Under the pieces are notes generated by a model. It did not search any database. It was given only the letters and a program-made list of their open reading frames with translations, and was not told where the DNA came from. This document shows positions 14,397 through 23,259 of a stretch of 64,000 bases of DNA, in pieces (positions within the stretch are counted from its first letter, which is position 1; every line of letters begins with the position of its first letter). This stretch comes from Propionigenium maris DSM 9537 (lineage in GTDB: Bacteria > Fusobacteriota > Fusobacteriia > Fusobacteriales > Fusobacteriaceae). The DNA is taken from the NCBI RefSeq assembly GCF_027925155.1, contig NZ_BSDY01000011.1, forward strand, positions 1 to 64,000, in the 5' to 3' direction. A program made the translations under genes and the position numbers.

Positions 14397-15047
14397 ATGA
14401 TGAAGAAGCTAGCTTATGTATTTCTCAGCGGAGAAGCAGGGGGGAGCATAGAATACTATAAAAACCTCATTGAGGAGAAGGATATCTACTGCGGTGACGG
14501 GGGAGCCAACCTTGTAGATGAGATAGGCCTATACCCCAAGGAGATATGGGGAGATATGGATTCCGTAAGGGAGGAGGTCCTGAAAAAGTTTCAGGAGATG
14601 GGAACTCAGGTAAAGAAGTTCTCACCTGATAAGGATTTTACAGACGGGGAGCTGATCCTAGAATATGTATCCTCCAAGGGTTACGATGAAATTCATGTAA
14701 TAGGTGGTTTTGGGGGAAGGATAGATCACAGCCTGACAAATACCAACCTCCTCTTCAAGTATAGAAGGGTAAAGTTTATAACTGAGAGGGAGGAGGTCTT
14801 TGCCATAGATAGTTTTGCAGAGCTGGACTATCCATCTGGAACAACGGTCTCATTTATACCCTTTACAGATGAAGTGGTGGGAGTTACCCTAATAGGTTTT
14901 AAATTCCCATTGGATAACTACACCCTGAAAAGAGGAGAATCTATCTGTATGAGTAATGTGATTTTACAGAGAGGAAGAGTAGAGTTTAAGGCCGGAAAAC
15001 TATTGTGTGTAGTACAAAAAAAATATAGGAAAAACATGGAAATATAG
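14397..15047 (+). CDS. thiN: Thiamine diphosphokinase
   Basis: Makes thiamine diphosphate from thiamine and ATP. Diagnostic segments are CGDGGANLVDEIGLYPKEIWGDMDS (about 34-58), SPDKDFTDGELIL and GGFGGRIDHSLTN. The 216-residue length fits the family. ATG 14397 (next codon also ATG) is preferred because AAGGG lies 9 bases upstream; the upstream in-frame TTG and ATGs lie inside the preceding gene. No thiamine riboswitch was seen in front of it. Confidence 0.92.
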   Translation: MMKKLAYVFLSGEAGGSIEYYKNLIEEKDIYCGDGGANLVDEIGLYPKEIWGDMDSVREEVLKKFQEMGTQVKKFSPDKDFTDGELILEYVSSKGYDEIHVIGGFGGRIDHSLTNTNLLFKYRRVKFITEREEVFAIDSFAELDYPSGTTVSFIPFTDEVVGVTLIGFKFPLDNYTLKRGESICMSNVILQRGRVEFKAGKLLCVVQKKYRKNMEI

Positions 15048-15089
15048 TATAATCTAATTAAGAAGTCAAAATGAAAGGGGGACGGTTCT

Positions 15090-15347
15090 ATGGCTGTTAT
15101 TATTGCATTGGCGCTAGTATCCCTGTTAATTGTGATATTATATGCATCGGCACTTTTGATCTTTACTCCCTATGAAGAGGACGATAAGTACCTCCTGAAG
15201 ATTATGGAATCAGGATTCAGAGTACACGACTGGGCATTGAAAGGTCCCAAATTTTTAAGGAAGACGGAAGACGGTATTGCAAAGTTTATATTGGGAATAA
15301 GTTATTTCATACTTAAGGATAGAAAGTACATAGATGATAAAAAATAG
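15090..15347 (+). CDS. Small hypothetical membrane protein (85 aa)
   Basis: I do not recognise the family. A long N-terminal hydrophobic helix (residues 2-26) is followed by a charged segment (FTPYEEDDKYLLKIMESGFRVHDW) and a second weakly hydrophobic stretch (AKFILGISYFIL). GGGGG precedes the ATG. A -10 box TATAAT lies at 15048-15053 directly after the thiN stop, and a terminator follows the gene, so it is likely expressed alone. Confidence 0.7.
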   Translation: MAVIIALALVSLLIVILYASALLIFTPYEEDDKYLLKIMESGFRVHDWALKGPKFLRKTEDGIAKFILGISYFILKDRKYIDDKK

Positions 15348-15370
15348 AGAGCTTAAAGCTCTCTTTTTTT
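15345..15370 (+). terminator. Terminator of the 85-aa membrane ORF
   Basis: AGAGAGCTTAAAGCTCTCT followed by eight or more T. Confidence 0.9.
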
Positions 15371-15484
15371 TAATAAGTTTTTTTTCCTCTTTCTTTTGAG
15401 AAATGGAGTTCATTTTGCTGAAAAACACTGATATTCATGATTATGTTTTTCAGTACTCAGTCAAAACCTTGACTGAGCACCCAA

Positions 15485-15540
15485 GCAACGTTATCCCGTT
15501 GTGGGGAAACATAGTCGTTAAAATTAACTCCTTGTTTCAC
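15485..15540 (+). repeat. Repeat D, copy 1
   Basis: CAACG-loop-CGTTG hairpin, then stem GAAACA/TGTTTC enclosing TAGTC and GTTAA/TTAAC. With B copy 1 it fills the 365-base gap 15348-15713. Confidence 0.75.
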
Positions 15541-15690
15541 ACAAAAGTCTAGGGATTCATAAATGTCTTTTTGAGCAGACTCAGGGTATCCGTTTCTTTG
15601 CAGGACTCTCTACAGAGCCTAAAGAAGTTCAACGAAACGAAGCAAAAATATTATTGTGATGCACAACGACTATGAGTCACGTTTTCAAAC
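15536..15690 (+). repeat. Repeat B, copy 1
   Basis: Outer stem CGTTTC (15591-15596)/GAAACG (15634-15639) encloses GGACTCT-CTAC-AGAGCC and is followed by AAGC; left flank resembles other B copies (GTCTAGGG...TGTCTTT). Confidence 0.7.
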
Positions 15691-15713
15691 TCATATTTAA
15701 GTAAGGTAAATCT

Positions 15714-16259
15714 TTAGTCGAAGGAGATCTCTGCAACTATATCTCCCTCAAAGGAGATGACCTTGAAGGAGGAATCTTTAAAGATACCATAGGAGTTTTT
15801 ATTTCCTCCCTTGGGAAGACTTATGGAACCGGGATTAAGGATGAAGATATCCTTCTCCTTTTTGGCCACCGGTAGGTGGGTATGTCCATAGATGAGGATG
15901 TCTCCACTGCTCATTGGAGGAGTATTCTCCTCATTGTAGATATGTCCGTGGGTAGCTGTAATCCTTCTTCCCTCCCAGAGAAGTGTGGAAAGATCTGAAG
16001 TTATGGGATAATCTAAAACCATCTGATCAACCTCACTGTCACAGTTTCCCCTTACAGCTATTATTTTATCTTTATATTTATTGAGGGTCTCAGCCACAAG
16101 CTTTGGATTGTATCCTTCTGGCAGGGGATTTCTGGGACCGTGGTAGAGCTCGTCCCCCAGGATAAGGATTAGGTCGGCATTGTCCCTGTGGAAAACCTCA
16201 AGGGCCTTCTCCAGATAGTGGTAGGAACCGTGGATATCCGATATAGTTAAAATAGTCAT
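15714..16259 (-). CDS. yfcE: YfcE-type metallophosphoesterase
   Basis: A small two-metal phosphodiesterase of the MJ0936/YfcE family. All calcineurin-fold ligands are visible in 181 residues: SDIHGS at 7-12, GDELYHGPRN, RGNCDSEVD, ATHGHIYN and YGHTHLP, with the usual NPGSISLPKG. Relatives hydrolyse model phosphodiesters; the cellular substrate is not established. AGGAGG precedes the ATG. It is transcribed divergently from the hotdog thioesterase gene, with back-to-back promoters. Confidence 0.92.
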   Translation of the reverse strand: MTILTISDIHGSYHYLEKALEVFHRDNADLILILGDELYHGPRNPLPEGYNPKLVAETLNKYKDKIIAVRGNCDSEVDQMVLDYPITSDLSTLLWEGRRITATHGHIYNEENTPPMSSGDILIYGHTHLPVAKKEKDIFILNPGSISLPKGGNKNSYGIFKDSSFKVISFEGDIVAEISFD

Positions 16260-16286
16260 CTTGCACCTCCTGTTATGTATAGATTT

Positions 16287-16315
16287 ATACTACCATTCCC
16301 TCATTTAAAATCCAA
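16287..16315 (-). promoter_or_regulatory. yfcE promoter
   Basis: Minus-strand TTGGAT, 17-base spacer, TAGTAT, about 28 bases before the start. Confidence 0.65.
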
Positions 16316-16331
16316 GGTAAATATTAAAAGT

Positions 16332-16360
16332 TTGACAAAAGTCAGGATATATAGTAAAAT
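16332..16360 (+). promoter_or_regulatory. Promoter of the hotdog thioesterase gene
   Basis: TTGACA, 17-base spacer, TAAAAT; lies back to back with the yfcE promoter. Confidence 0.8.
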
Positions 16361-16392
16361 CCTTCGGAAGGTTAATTGAGGGAGGGATGGAA

Positions 16393-16770
16393 ATGTTGAG
16401 AGAAGGAATGGAACTGACACTTAAAAAGGTAGTAACACCAGCAGATACAGCAGCTAAGGTAGCTTCAGGAGCACTGGAAGTATTTTCTACTCCTATGATG
16501 ATTGCCTTTATGGAGAATACAGCTTTTGAATTGGCTCAGAGAGAGCTTTCCGTTGGAGAGACTACTGTGGGTATATCTGTTAATATCAGGCATATGAGAG
16601 CAAATCTTATTGGAGATGAGCTTCAGTGTAATGCAGTATTAACTAAGATAGAGGGAAAGAAACTCCACTATACAGTGGAGGTTACATTTAGTGGTGAAGT
16701 TGTTGGAAGCGGTGATCACGTTAGATTTATAGTTGATGAGAAAAAGTTTTTGGAAAATATTAAGAAGTAG
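16393..16770 (+). CDS. FlK-like hotdog thioesterase
   Basis: A 125-residue single hotdog domain similar to fluoroacetyl-CoA thioesterase FlK and its relatives, which hydrolyse short acyl-CoA. Seen are STPMMIAFMENTAFELAQREL (active-site helix with Thr/Glu), TVGISVNIRHMRANLIGDEL and the GDHVRFIVDEKKF end with the conserved His. ATG 16393 is chosen because GGAGGG lies 6 bases upstream; ATG 16387 abuts the ribosome site. It has its own promoter and terminator. Genuine fluoroacetate resistance is not implied. Confidence 0.85.
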   Translation: MLREGMELTLKKVVTPADTAAKVASGALEVFSTPMMIAFMENTAFELAQRELSVGETTVGISVNIRHMRANLIGDELQCNAVLTKIEGKKLHYTVEVTFSGEVVGSGDHVRFIVDEKKFLENIKK

Positions 16771-16773
16771 TTC

Positions 16774-16799
16774 AAGGGGATAGTGTCCCCTTTTTTTAT
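16774..16799 (+). terminator. Terminator of the thioesterase gene
   Basis: AAGGGGA-loop-TCCCCTT followed by T7. Confidence 0.85.
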
Positions 16800-16895
16800 G
16801 GAATAAAATAAGGTAATGAAATAACCTGACTTTAAAATGTTGGGAATAATTAAGTTTATAAAATAATTTATATAAGATATGGGGAGGAAAAGGAA

Positions 16896-18119
16896 ATGCA
16901 TAAAATTGAAGGAAAGACCAAGTATATACTTGGATTACAACACGTACTGGCAATGTTTGGAGCTACAGTACTGGTACCGTTTTTAACAGGGTTGAATCCA
17001 TCTATAGCACTACTTGCAGCAGGAGCAGGAACACTACTATTTCACATGTGCACCAAGAAGGTTGTACCGGTATTTTTAGGATCATCCTTTGCATTTATAG
17101 GAGCTATCTCACTTGTTTTAAAGGCTGAGGGAATTGCCAGCGTAAAAGCCGGGGTTATGGGAGCAGGGGTAATCTATATGCTTATGGCTCTTCTGATTAA
17201 AAAGTTTGGAGTGGATAAGGTAAGATCCTTCTTCCCGCCAATTGTAACTGGACCTATCATCATGGTAATCGGACTGAGAATGAGTCCTATAGCTCTGGGA
17301 ATGATTGGATATGCTGACGGAGCTTTTGACATCAAGAGTCTTCTTATAGCCCTTGTTGTTGTGTCATCTATGATAGTGATATCTGTACTGGAGAAATCCT
17401 TCTTCAGACTGGTACCAATCCTTATCTCGGTAACTCTGGGATACCTTATCTCGATACCTGCAGGACTGGTTGATTTTGCAGCTATAGCAAAGGCTAACTG
17501 GATAGGTTTCTCACCAGAAGCTATGAGCCACCTGCTTACTGTACCTAAGTTCTCTGTAACAGGAATAGTAGCAATAGCGCCAATAGCTATGGTTGTATTC
17601 ATCGAGCATATAGGAGATATAACTACAAACGGAGCTGTAGTTGGAAAGGACTTCTTTGAGGAGCCTGGAATCCACAGAACTATGCTGGGAGACGGAGTGG
17701 CTACAATGTTTGCTGGGCTTATTGGTGGACCGGCAAACACGACTTACGGTGAGAATACAGGGGTACTTGCTGTAACTAAGGTATATGATCCTGCAGTACT
17801 TAGAATTGCAGCAGTATATGCAATAGCACTGAGTTTTATAGGGAAGTTTGGAGCAATACTTCAGACGATCCCAGTACCTGTAATGGGAGGGGTATCGATA
17901 ATCCTGTTTGGAATGATCGCCTCTGTGGGAGTAAGAACCCTTATTGAAGCTGAGCTTGATTTTGGACACTCAAGAAACCTTATTATAGCTTCTCTTATCT
18001 TTGTTCTTGGAATAGCTATAGATAATGTAGTGATCTGGAAAACAGTATCCCTTTCAGGCCTTGCTATTGCAGCCCTGGTTGGTGTGGTACTTAACAAGAG
18101 CCTTCCTAAAAATATATAA
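16896..18119 (+). CDS. uraA: NCS2-family uracil/xanthine permease
   Basis: A 407-residue inner-membrane nucleobase transporter with about 14 hydrophobic segments. Diagnostic blocks are the N-terminal GLQHVLAMFGATVLVP, FIEHIGDITTNGAVVGKDF (the substrate-binding helix with Glu) and GGPANTTYGENTGVLAVTKVYD. These match UraA-like uracil permeases more than purine carriers. GGGGAGG precedes the ATG. No pyrimidine attenuator or clear promoter was recognised in the 125-base gap before it. Confidence 0.9.
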   Translation: MHKIEGKTKYILGLQHVLAMFGATVLVPFLTGLNPSIALLAAGAGTLLFHMCTKKVVPVFLGSSFAFIGAISLVLKAEGIASVKAGVMGAGVIYMLMALLIKKFGVDKVRSFFPPIVTGPIIMVIGLRMSPIALGMIGYADGAFDIKSLLIALVVVSSMIVISVLEKSFFRLVPILISVTLGYLISIPAGLVDFAAIAKANWIGFSPEAMSHLLTVPKFSVTGIVAIAPIAMVVFIEHIGDITTNGAVVGKDFFEEPGIHRTMLGDGVATMFAGLIGGPANTTYGENTGVLAVTKVYDPAVLRIAAVYAIALSFIGKFGAILQTIPVPVMGGVSIILFGMIASVGVRTLIEAELDFGHSRNLIIASLIFVLGIAIDNVVIWKTVSLSGLAIAALVGVVLNKSLPKNI

Positions 18120-18245
18120 GATTATTACAGGGAGCTTAAAGTTTTCTTAAAAAGGACCCTTAAAGACACAAAAACAACATAAAAATGTAGTATACTTCTA
18201 TTAAGTTAAAGGATGTTATCGCATTTTATAAAAGGAGGGGCTTTT

Positions 18246-18353
18246 ATGAAAAGGATGTTGAAGAACTTTAGGGGAATCTTTAGAAAAAGAGAGAAAAAAC
18301 AGGAGAAACCAGAAATTAAACATACATTGGACTACAAGGTGTTTATCCAGTAG
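18246..18353 (+). CDS. Very small basic ORF (35 aa)
   Basis: A 35-residue ORF rich in Lys/Arg (KNFRGIFRKREKKQEK) ending in DYKVFIQ. Its reality is supported by AAAGGAGG 8-9 bases before the ATG, a -10-like TATACT at 18191-18196 and a hairpin terminator starting at its stop codon. I do not recognise it; it may be a short regulatory or membrane-associated peptide. It lies 126 bases after the permease gene. Confidence 0.55.
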   Translation: MKRMLKNFRGIFRKREKKQEKPEIKHTLDYKVFIQ

Positions 18354-18378
18354 AGGGCTATTAGCCCTCTATTTTTAT
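18352..18378 (+). terminator. Terminator of the 35-aa ORF
   Basis: AGAGGGCTATTAGCCCTCT followed by ATTTTTATT. Confidence 0.8.
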
Positions 18379-18382
18379 TGTG

Positions 18383-18588
18383 CATTTCTTTTGTTACCCA
18401 AAAGAAACGAACCAAAGAAAATGTACCCTCTTTATAATTTTTTAGAAGTAGAGATTATTAATCTACGACCTTTGAAAGATACAGTCCTCGTTTCTAATGT
18501 AAAATATATGAGAATATCACTGTGGAACTTATTCTGTTGTACGGTCTAGCCTATATTTGAGTAGAAAGCTATATCGATATAAAGAGGG
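18383..18588 (+). repeat. Repeat A, copy 1
   Basis: Core 18426-18588 has end stems CCCTCTTTATA/TATAAAGAGGG and an internal pair CTACGACC/GGTCTAG. It fills much of the 500-base gap 18354-18852; the rest (18590-18790) shows no recognisable feature. Confidence 0.85.
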
Positions 18589-18793
18589 AGAGAGATTAGA
18601 TGGAGAAATGAAGAGAGAATAGCAGAATGTGATGAACCCATCTTAAATAATATAAATGATTTTTTAACAAGCACCAGTAATCTGTGCAGGGTTAAGGAAA
18701 AGGATTAAGGGACAGAAGGAGAAGAGGACAGCATTAGCAGTTGTTATTTAGAAAGTAAAAATTGATCATTAAAAAAAATAAATTCGCCTTTAA

Positions 18794-18822
18794 TTGAAAA
18801 AATAGGGTAACTTCTCTATAAT
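18794..18822 (+). promoter_or_regulatory. Promoter of the LA_2272-type surface protein gene
   Basis: TTGAAA, 17-base spacer, TATAAT, 30 bases before the ATG, with an A-rich stretch just upstream. Confidence 0.85.
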
Positions 18823-18852
18823 ATAGTTCACAACATATAAGGAGGCTATACA

Positions 18853-19494
18853 ATGAAGAAGTTATTTTATTTAATTGCAGGGGTATTTTTAATGACCTCT
18901 GTGGCATTTGCAGCTAACCCGGTTCAGCTGTCTGTACCAGGGGCAAACCTTCCAGAGGGAGATGTAAAGGGAGCGAGGCTAAACCTTCTCTATGGAAAGA
19001 CTGAGAATGTAACTGGAGTAAATGTATCTGTTCTTGGACTTTCTGAGGTAGAGAACTTTAAGGGACTTCAGCTGGGATTCATCCTGGGAGGAGCAAGGGT
19101 AAACGGAGAGTTTACAGGAGCTTCCCTGGCACTATTTAACTGGCAGGAGGGTCAGAGTAAGGGATTAAACATAGGACTTTTAAACTACACAAACAATATG
19201 AAGGGTGTACAGCTAGGATTAGTCAACTACACAAAGAGTGAAAGTCTTATCGATCTTGGGCTTTTAAATGCAACCAAGGGAGATTCTATGCTAAAGCTAG
19301 GTTTTGTTAACTATACCGGTGGACACTCCACTATAGATCTTGGATTTGTAAACTATGCTGAATCAACAACATTCCAGCTGGGATTTGTAAACGCTACTAA
19401 GAACCTGGACGGTCTGCAGGTAGGACTTGTAAACTATGCTGAGAATGGAATATTCCCAGTACTTCCAATTGTAAACTTTAGGAAGAGTATGTAA
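18853..19494 (+). CDS. Exported LA_2272-type surface repeat protein
   Basis: A signal peptide (about 1-20, ending VAFAA) is followed by a chain of short repeats of the form G-[LV]-Q/N-[LIV]-G-[LF]-[LV]-N-[YA]-[TA] from about residue 60 to 205, for example GLNIGLLNYT, GVQLGLVNYT, MLKLGFVNYT and GLQVGLVNYA. This pattern occurs in proteins annotated as LA_2272/LA_2273 family surface repeats and suggests a solenoid. Its role is unknown. It has a strong promoter, AAGGAGG and its own terminator. Confidence 0.82.
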   Translation: MKKLFYLIAGVFLMTSVAFAANPVQLSVPGANLPEGDVKGARLNLLYGKTENVTGVNVSVLGLSEVENFKGLQLGFILGGARVNGEFTGASLALFNWQEGQSKGLNIGLLNYTNNMKGVQLGLVNYTKSESLIDLGLLNATKGDSMLKLGFVNYTGGHSTIDLGFVNYAESTTFQLGFVNATKNLDGLQVGLVNYAENGIFPVLPIVNFRKSM

Positions 19495-19498
19495 TTTA

Positions 19499-19529
19499 TA
19501 AAGAAAGCCTTTAGGGCTTTCTTTTTTTC
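19499..19529 (+). terminator. Terminator of the surface repeat protein gene
   Basis: AGAAAGCCTTTAGGGCTTTCT followed by T7. Confidence 0.85.
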
Positions 19530-19611
19530 TTATGTATGCCTTTCTATAAAAGGTCAAGAAACAACATTTAATTTTTAAAAATTTTTATAAGTAAGTTAGG
19601 ATCAATGTTTG

Positions 19612-19792
19612 TACCTTTTGTCTTGACACAAAAGGTACCTAAAAGGTCAAGTCTTCCGGCAATGGTCTTTATAAGTGTTACAGAGTTTCCATTGCTCTCC
19701 TGGGCTCTCTACAGAGCCTAAAGGTGTAAAACGCAATGAAGCAGACTGGAAGTGAAGCTCGACAACCGCCTGCAGACAGCCACTTTAATTCA
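19612..19792 (+). repeat. Repeat B, copy 2
   Basis: Outer stem CATTGC (19690-19695)/GCAATG (19733-19738) encloses GGCTCT-CTAC-AGAGCC. The left flank carries ACCTTTTGT-CTTG-ACACAAAAGGT. With B copy 9 and D copy 8 it fills most of 19495-20369. Confidence 0.8.
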
Positions 19793-19937
19793 AAATCTTA
19801 ATTCGTATAGATGCTTTCACAGACACTTGGTTTTATGATTAGTGTAAATTCGTGGTAAGTGTATTTGTGGCAATAGCCTTTCCACGGTAAATTGAGATTC
19901 TAAAGTGGCTGTCTTACTACACTAATTATCCTTACTT

Positions 19938-20043
19938 CGCTTCGTCAGACAGAATAGGTTCTATCTATCCCACTAGCTCTTAATTTATGGAATAAATTTT
20001 AGAGATATGGGAGTTTGTTCATCTAGAGTTCATAAAAGAAACG
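19938..20043 (-). repeat. Repeat B, copy 9 (reverse, interrupted)
   Basis: On the minus strand CGTTTC and GAAGCG (one G-T) frame a widened copy with about 55 extra bases in the middle. Confidence 0.55.
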
Positions 20044-20090
20044 GAAACATGTTCTACCTTCAAAGACAATTATCGGAAGTCTTGAACTTC

Positions 20091-20155
20091 GTGGAAATCA
20101 AAGAGTCATAAGATGACGACTATAATTTGCCGCAACGCAATGTTTCTTTGCGTTG
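20091..20155 (-). repeat. Repeat D, copy 8 (reverse)
   Basis: On the minus strand CAACGCAA/TTGCGTTG, then TAGTCGTCAT/ATGAC inside a stem ending TTGATTT. A 73-codon open frame across it is not supported. Confidence 0.7.
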
Positions 20156-20369
20156 TCTGGGCACCTTTTTTTAAGAGAAAGGTGCGAAATACTTCTTATC
20201 CAGAAAATAAGAGTAGAATGATTAAAAAAATTAAGGATCAAAGAAAGATCATATGGATCTACCGGAACAAAAGTTTTCTTTTGCGTCAGGTGACATTTTT
20301 AAATGTAATTATGGGTAGTATAATGTGCCTATAAAGAATAAAATCACTGACGGAAAGGGAGGAATTGTT

Positions 20370-20630
20370 ATGAAAAAATTATTATTAGTAGGAATGGTAG
20401 TAGTGGGAGCAGTTTCTTACGGAAGGGATCATGAGTTTAGGACAAGAAATGAGTTTATAGAGGTACAGAAGGAGTATGCGGAGAATCAGGAGATGCTAAA
20501 CAGAGCTACTCCAGAGGAGTACAGCTTTATAGTTACAGAGGAAAGAAGGGATAGGGAAGCTAATATGGAGACCTACTCTGAGTTCCACAGGGACCTGGAC
20601 AATATGGGAAGGGGTCACGAAAACAGATAG
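20370..20630 (+). CDS. Small exported hypothetical protein (86 aa)
   Basis: A signal peptide (MKKLLLVGMVVVGAVSYG) leads a charged mature part of about 68 residues, rich in Arg and Glu (RDHEFRTRNEFIEVQKEY, RRDREANMETYSEFHRDLD). I do not recognise the family. The ATG at 20370 has GGGAGGA 6-7 bases upstream; the frame is open further upstream but without a signal peptide. A -10 TATAAT lies at 20319-20324, and a terminator follows. Confidence 0.75.
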   Translation: MKKLLLVGMVVVGAVSYGRDHEFRTRNEFIEVQKEYAENQEMLNRATPEEYSFIVTEERRDREANMETYSEFHRDLDNMGRGHENR

Positions 20631-20635
20631 AGATT

Positions 20636-20667
20636 GGCAGAGGGGGCTGAGCCCTCTCTTTTTTTGA
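20636..20667 (+). terminator. Terminator of the 86-aa exported protein gene
   Basis: AGAGGGGGCTGAGCCCTCT followed by CTTTTTTT. Confidence 0.8.
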
Positions 20668-20726
20668 CATTTATCTCTAAATGGCTTAATATGGAAGGGA
20701 GATAGAGGAAGGTTAGGAGGAGAGAG

Positions 20727-21593
20727 ATGGAATATGAGGGAAGAGTTTTCAGACCCCCCAGCGAGGGGAGGAGTCTGATTATACAGGCAACTATCGGGTG
20801 CTCCCACAACAGGTGCCGTTTCTGTACCATGTACAGGGAGAAGAAGTTCAGGATGAGGAGCAGTGATGAGATAATAGAGGAGCTCAGAGGTCTGAAGAAC
20901 TATTATGATTACTATAAGAGGGTCTTTTTAGCTGACGGAGATGCTATGGGGATGCCAACTTCCGAGCTTATGAGGATACTTACCTTTATAAGGGAGGAGA
21001 TCCCCCAGATAAACAGGGTGGGGATATATGCCCACGGGAAAAACCTGCTGGGAAAGAGTGTAGAGGAGCTGAAAAAGCTCAAGGAGGCGGGACTTGGAAT
21101 AGCCTATATAGGTCTTGAAAGCGGAAGCGATAGAGTGCTCTCCCAGATGAATAAGGGGATATCTGTGGGAGAGTGTGTAGAGGGAGCTCTGAGAGCCAAG
21201 GAAGCGGGAATGAAGGTATCTGTGATGCTCATATCGGGTCTTGGAGGAAGGAAGTTGATGAAAGAGCATGCTGTGGAATCTGCAAGGGCAGTGAACAGGA
21301 TAAAACCCAACTACCTGTCCCTTCTCACCCTTATGCTGGATGAAAGCGCTGAGATAATGAGAGATATAGAGAAGGGAAGGTTTGAGCTTCTGAGTCCAGA
21401 GGAGGTCTTGGATGAAGCAAGGATCTTCCTTCAGGAGACAAGCTTAGATAAGACAATATTCAGAAGTAACCATGCTTCCAACTACCTGGCTATGGAGGGA
21501 GTTCTCGGAAGGGATAAGGAAAAGCTCTTGAGGGAGATAGAGGAAGCTATAGAGGAAGAGGATTATAAGGAGGAGTTCTTTAGGGGACTCTAA
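20727..21593 (+). CDS. Radical SAM protein of unknown function
   Basis: A 288-residue radical SAM enzyme. The Fe-S motif is GCSHNRCRFCTMYR (about 24-37), where the three Cys are spaced CxxxxxCxxC rather than the common CxxxCxxC. Further signs are LADGDAMGMP, YIGLESGSDRVL and VMLISGLGG, as in HemN/Elp3-like proteins. The substrate is unknown. AGGAGG precedes the ATG. It is monocistronic with its own terminator. Confidence 0.85.
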   Translation: MEYEGRVFRPPSEGRSLIIQATIGCSHNRCRFCTMYREKKFRMRSSDEIIEELRGLKNYYDYYKRVFLADGDAMGMPTSELMRILTFIREEIPQINRVGIYAHGKNLLGKSVEELKKLKEAGLGIAYIGLESGSDRVLSQMNKGISVGECVEGALRAKEAGMKVSVMLISGLGGRKLMKEHAVESARAVNRIKPNYLSLLTLMLDESAEIMRDIEKGRFELLSPEEVLDEARIFLQETSLDKTIFRSNHASNYLAMEGVLGRDKEKLLREIEEAIEEEDYKEEFFRGL

Positions 21594-21597
21594 GAAA

Positions 21598-21628
21598 AGA
21601 GAGGTCGCTTGTTGGCGACCTCTTTTTA
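21598..21628 (+). terminator. Terminator of the radical SAM gene
   Basis: AGAGGTCGC-loop-GCGACCTCT followed by TTTTAAT. Confidence 0.9.
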
Positions 21629-21680
21629 ATTATTTAATTAATTATAGAAATTTATAAAACTTATAACAATTCTTTTGGTA

Positions 21681-21923
21681 TTCATTTCTTTTAACCAGCA
21701 ATACCCCAAGAGTACTTCCTCATTTCATTCACTGCGAAGAAACGAACCAAAGAAAAGCTGGCCCTCTTTATAATCTCTCTAGGGCTTAACTATTTCTCTA
21801 CGGCCTTTGAGAGCTACAGTCCTCGTTTCTAATGTAAAATATACGAGGGTATCGCTGCGGAACTTATTCTGTTGTACGGCCTAGCAGATAAATAAGTACA
21901 AAGCTAGGTCGATATAAAGAGGG
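21681..21923 (+). repeat. Repeat A, copy 2
   Basis: Core 21772-21923 with CCCTCTTTATA/TATAAAGAGGG ends, internal CTACGGCC/GGCCTAG, CTCTC/GAGAG and CCTCGT/ACGAGG. The left flank has the insertion AATACCCCAAGAGTACTTCC also seen in copies 5 and 6. It is the main content of 21629-22051. Confidence 0.85.
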
Positions 21924-22051
21924 AATTTGATTATTTAGAGCTTTTCAATGATCAAAAGCCGTGTAAATGCTTTTCCCAGATACTTACCACGATAATTAGT
22001 GGATTTCGTGGCAAGTGTTTAAAGGCTTCATAAATTCATGCTTAGATAGGT

Positions 22052-23056
22052 TTACAGGAGTTCGATACCAGCTTCCTCGCAGGCTTTTACCATCTCCTCT
22101 GGCCATAGAGAGGACTGAACCTCACCTATGTGGGCCTTCTCCAGGAAGAACATACAGATTCTAGACTGACCTATACCTCCTCCCACTGTGTATGGAAGCT
22201 CACCCTCTAGAAGCATCTTGTGGAATGGAAGCTCCCTTCTCTCTGTGCACCCTGCTATCTCCAGCTGCTTGGCAAGGCTGTCCTCATCTACTCTGATTCC
22301 CATGGAAGACAGCTCAAAGGCTCTCTGAAGGAGGTCGTTCCAGAAGATGATATCTCCGTTTAACTCCCAGTCATCGTAGTCTGGAGCTCTTCCGTCGTGC
22401 TTCTCACCGCTCTTCAGTGCCCCTCCGATCTTGCTTATGAATACAGCACCATATTCCTTGGCTGCATAGTCCTCTCTCTCCTTTGGAGTAGAATCAGGAT
22501 ATCTGTCCTCCAGTTCCTGTGAGGAGATGAAGGTGATATCCTCTGGAAGCTTCTTATCCAGGGCAGGATATAGACCTGTGATATACTCCTCAGTTTCCTT
22601 GAATACCCTGTAGATCCTTCTAACGATATCCTCTAGCTTCTCTGGAGTTCTTGCCTCCTTTGGGATTATCTTTTCCCAGTCCCACTGATCCACATAGAGG
22701 GAGTGGATGTTTGAAAGTTCCTCACACTTTCTGATGGCGTTCATATCAGCATAGAGACCGTTGTATGGCTTGATCCCATATCTGTGGAGGGCCATCCTCT
22801 TCCACTTAGCCAGGGAGTGGACGATCTGTACCTCCTTCTCGTGGTCTGTGGAGAAGGAAACAGCTGTCTCCAGACCGCTAAGGTCATCGTTTAATCCAGA
22901 TTCCGATCTTACAAAGAGAGGTGCTGAAACCCTTGTAAGGGAAAGCTCCTTGGAGAGGGATACCTGGAAGAAGTCCTTGAGCTCCTTTATGGCGATCTCA
23001 GTTTCAAATAGTGGTAGTTTTGCAGTGTAGTCCTTTGGGATAATTAGTTTTTTCAT
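22052..23056 (-). CDS. asnA: Aspartate-ammonia ligase (asparagine synthetase A)
   Basis: Makes asparagine from aspartate, ammonia and ATP through an aspartyl-AMP intermediate, with a class II aminoacyl-tRNA-synthetase fold. The 334 residues match AsnA, with clear blocks [25 protein letters not shown], the long YVDQWDWE region and the terminal [20 protein letters not shown] lies before the ATG at 23056. Upstream on the same strand there is a leader ORF with nine Asn codons and a terminator, so regulation by Asn-tRNA charging is strongly suggested. Confidence 0.96.
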   Translation of the reverse strand: MKKLIIPKDYTAKLPLFETEIAIKELKDFFQVSLSKELSLTRVSAPLFVRSESGLNDDLSGLETAVSFSTDHEKEVQIVHSLAKWKRMALHRYGIKPYNGLYADMNAIRKCEELSNIHSLYVDQWDWEKIIPKEARTPEKLEDIVRRIYRVFKETEEYITGLYPALDKKLPEDITFISSQELEDRYPDSTPKEREDYAAKEYGAVFISKIGGALKSGEKHDGRAPDYDDWELNGDIIFWNDLLQRAFELSSMGIRVDEDSLAKQLEIAGCTERRELPFHKMLLEGELPYTVGGGIGQSRICMFFLEKAHIGEVQSSLWPEEMVKACEEAGIELL

Positions 23057-23226
23057 GGTAGTACCTCCTGAATTTTTATAATTGATAAAATTTTTTATGA
23101 AAATGTTATTAAAACCTTAAAAATAGATTCTTTGCCACGGATTGTAATAATGAAACTCAGAACTTCCTTTGGTCGCCTGAGTGCTTTAAATTATATATCG
23201 GATAGTTATTCTCATTAATTTAAAAC

Positions 23227-23259
23227 AAAAAAGCCGCCTGGATTTTAACCCAGACGGCT
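23227..23259 (-). terminator. Attenuator terminator of the asnA leader
   Basis: Minus-strand GCCGTCTGG-loop GTTAAAAT-CCAGGCGGC followed by T6, about 170 bases before asnA and inside its leader transcript. Confidence 0.9.

Noticed and set aside
16393-16770. True fluoroacetate-resistance enzyme
   Set aside because: The hotdog fold and length fit, but many relatives act on ordinary acyl-CoAs and no fluorometabolite context is present.
20113-20334. 73-codon open frame in a repeat-filled gap
   Set aside because: It crosses D copy 8 and has no ribosome site; the real gene starts at 20370 in the same region.
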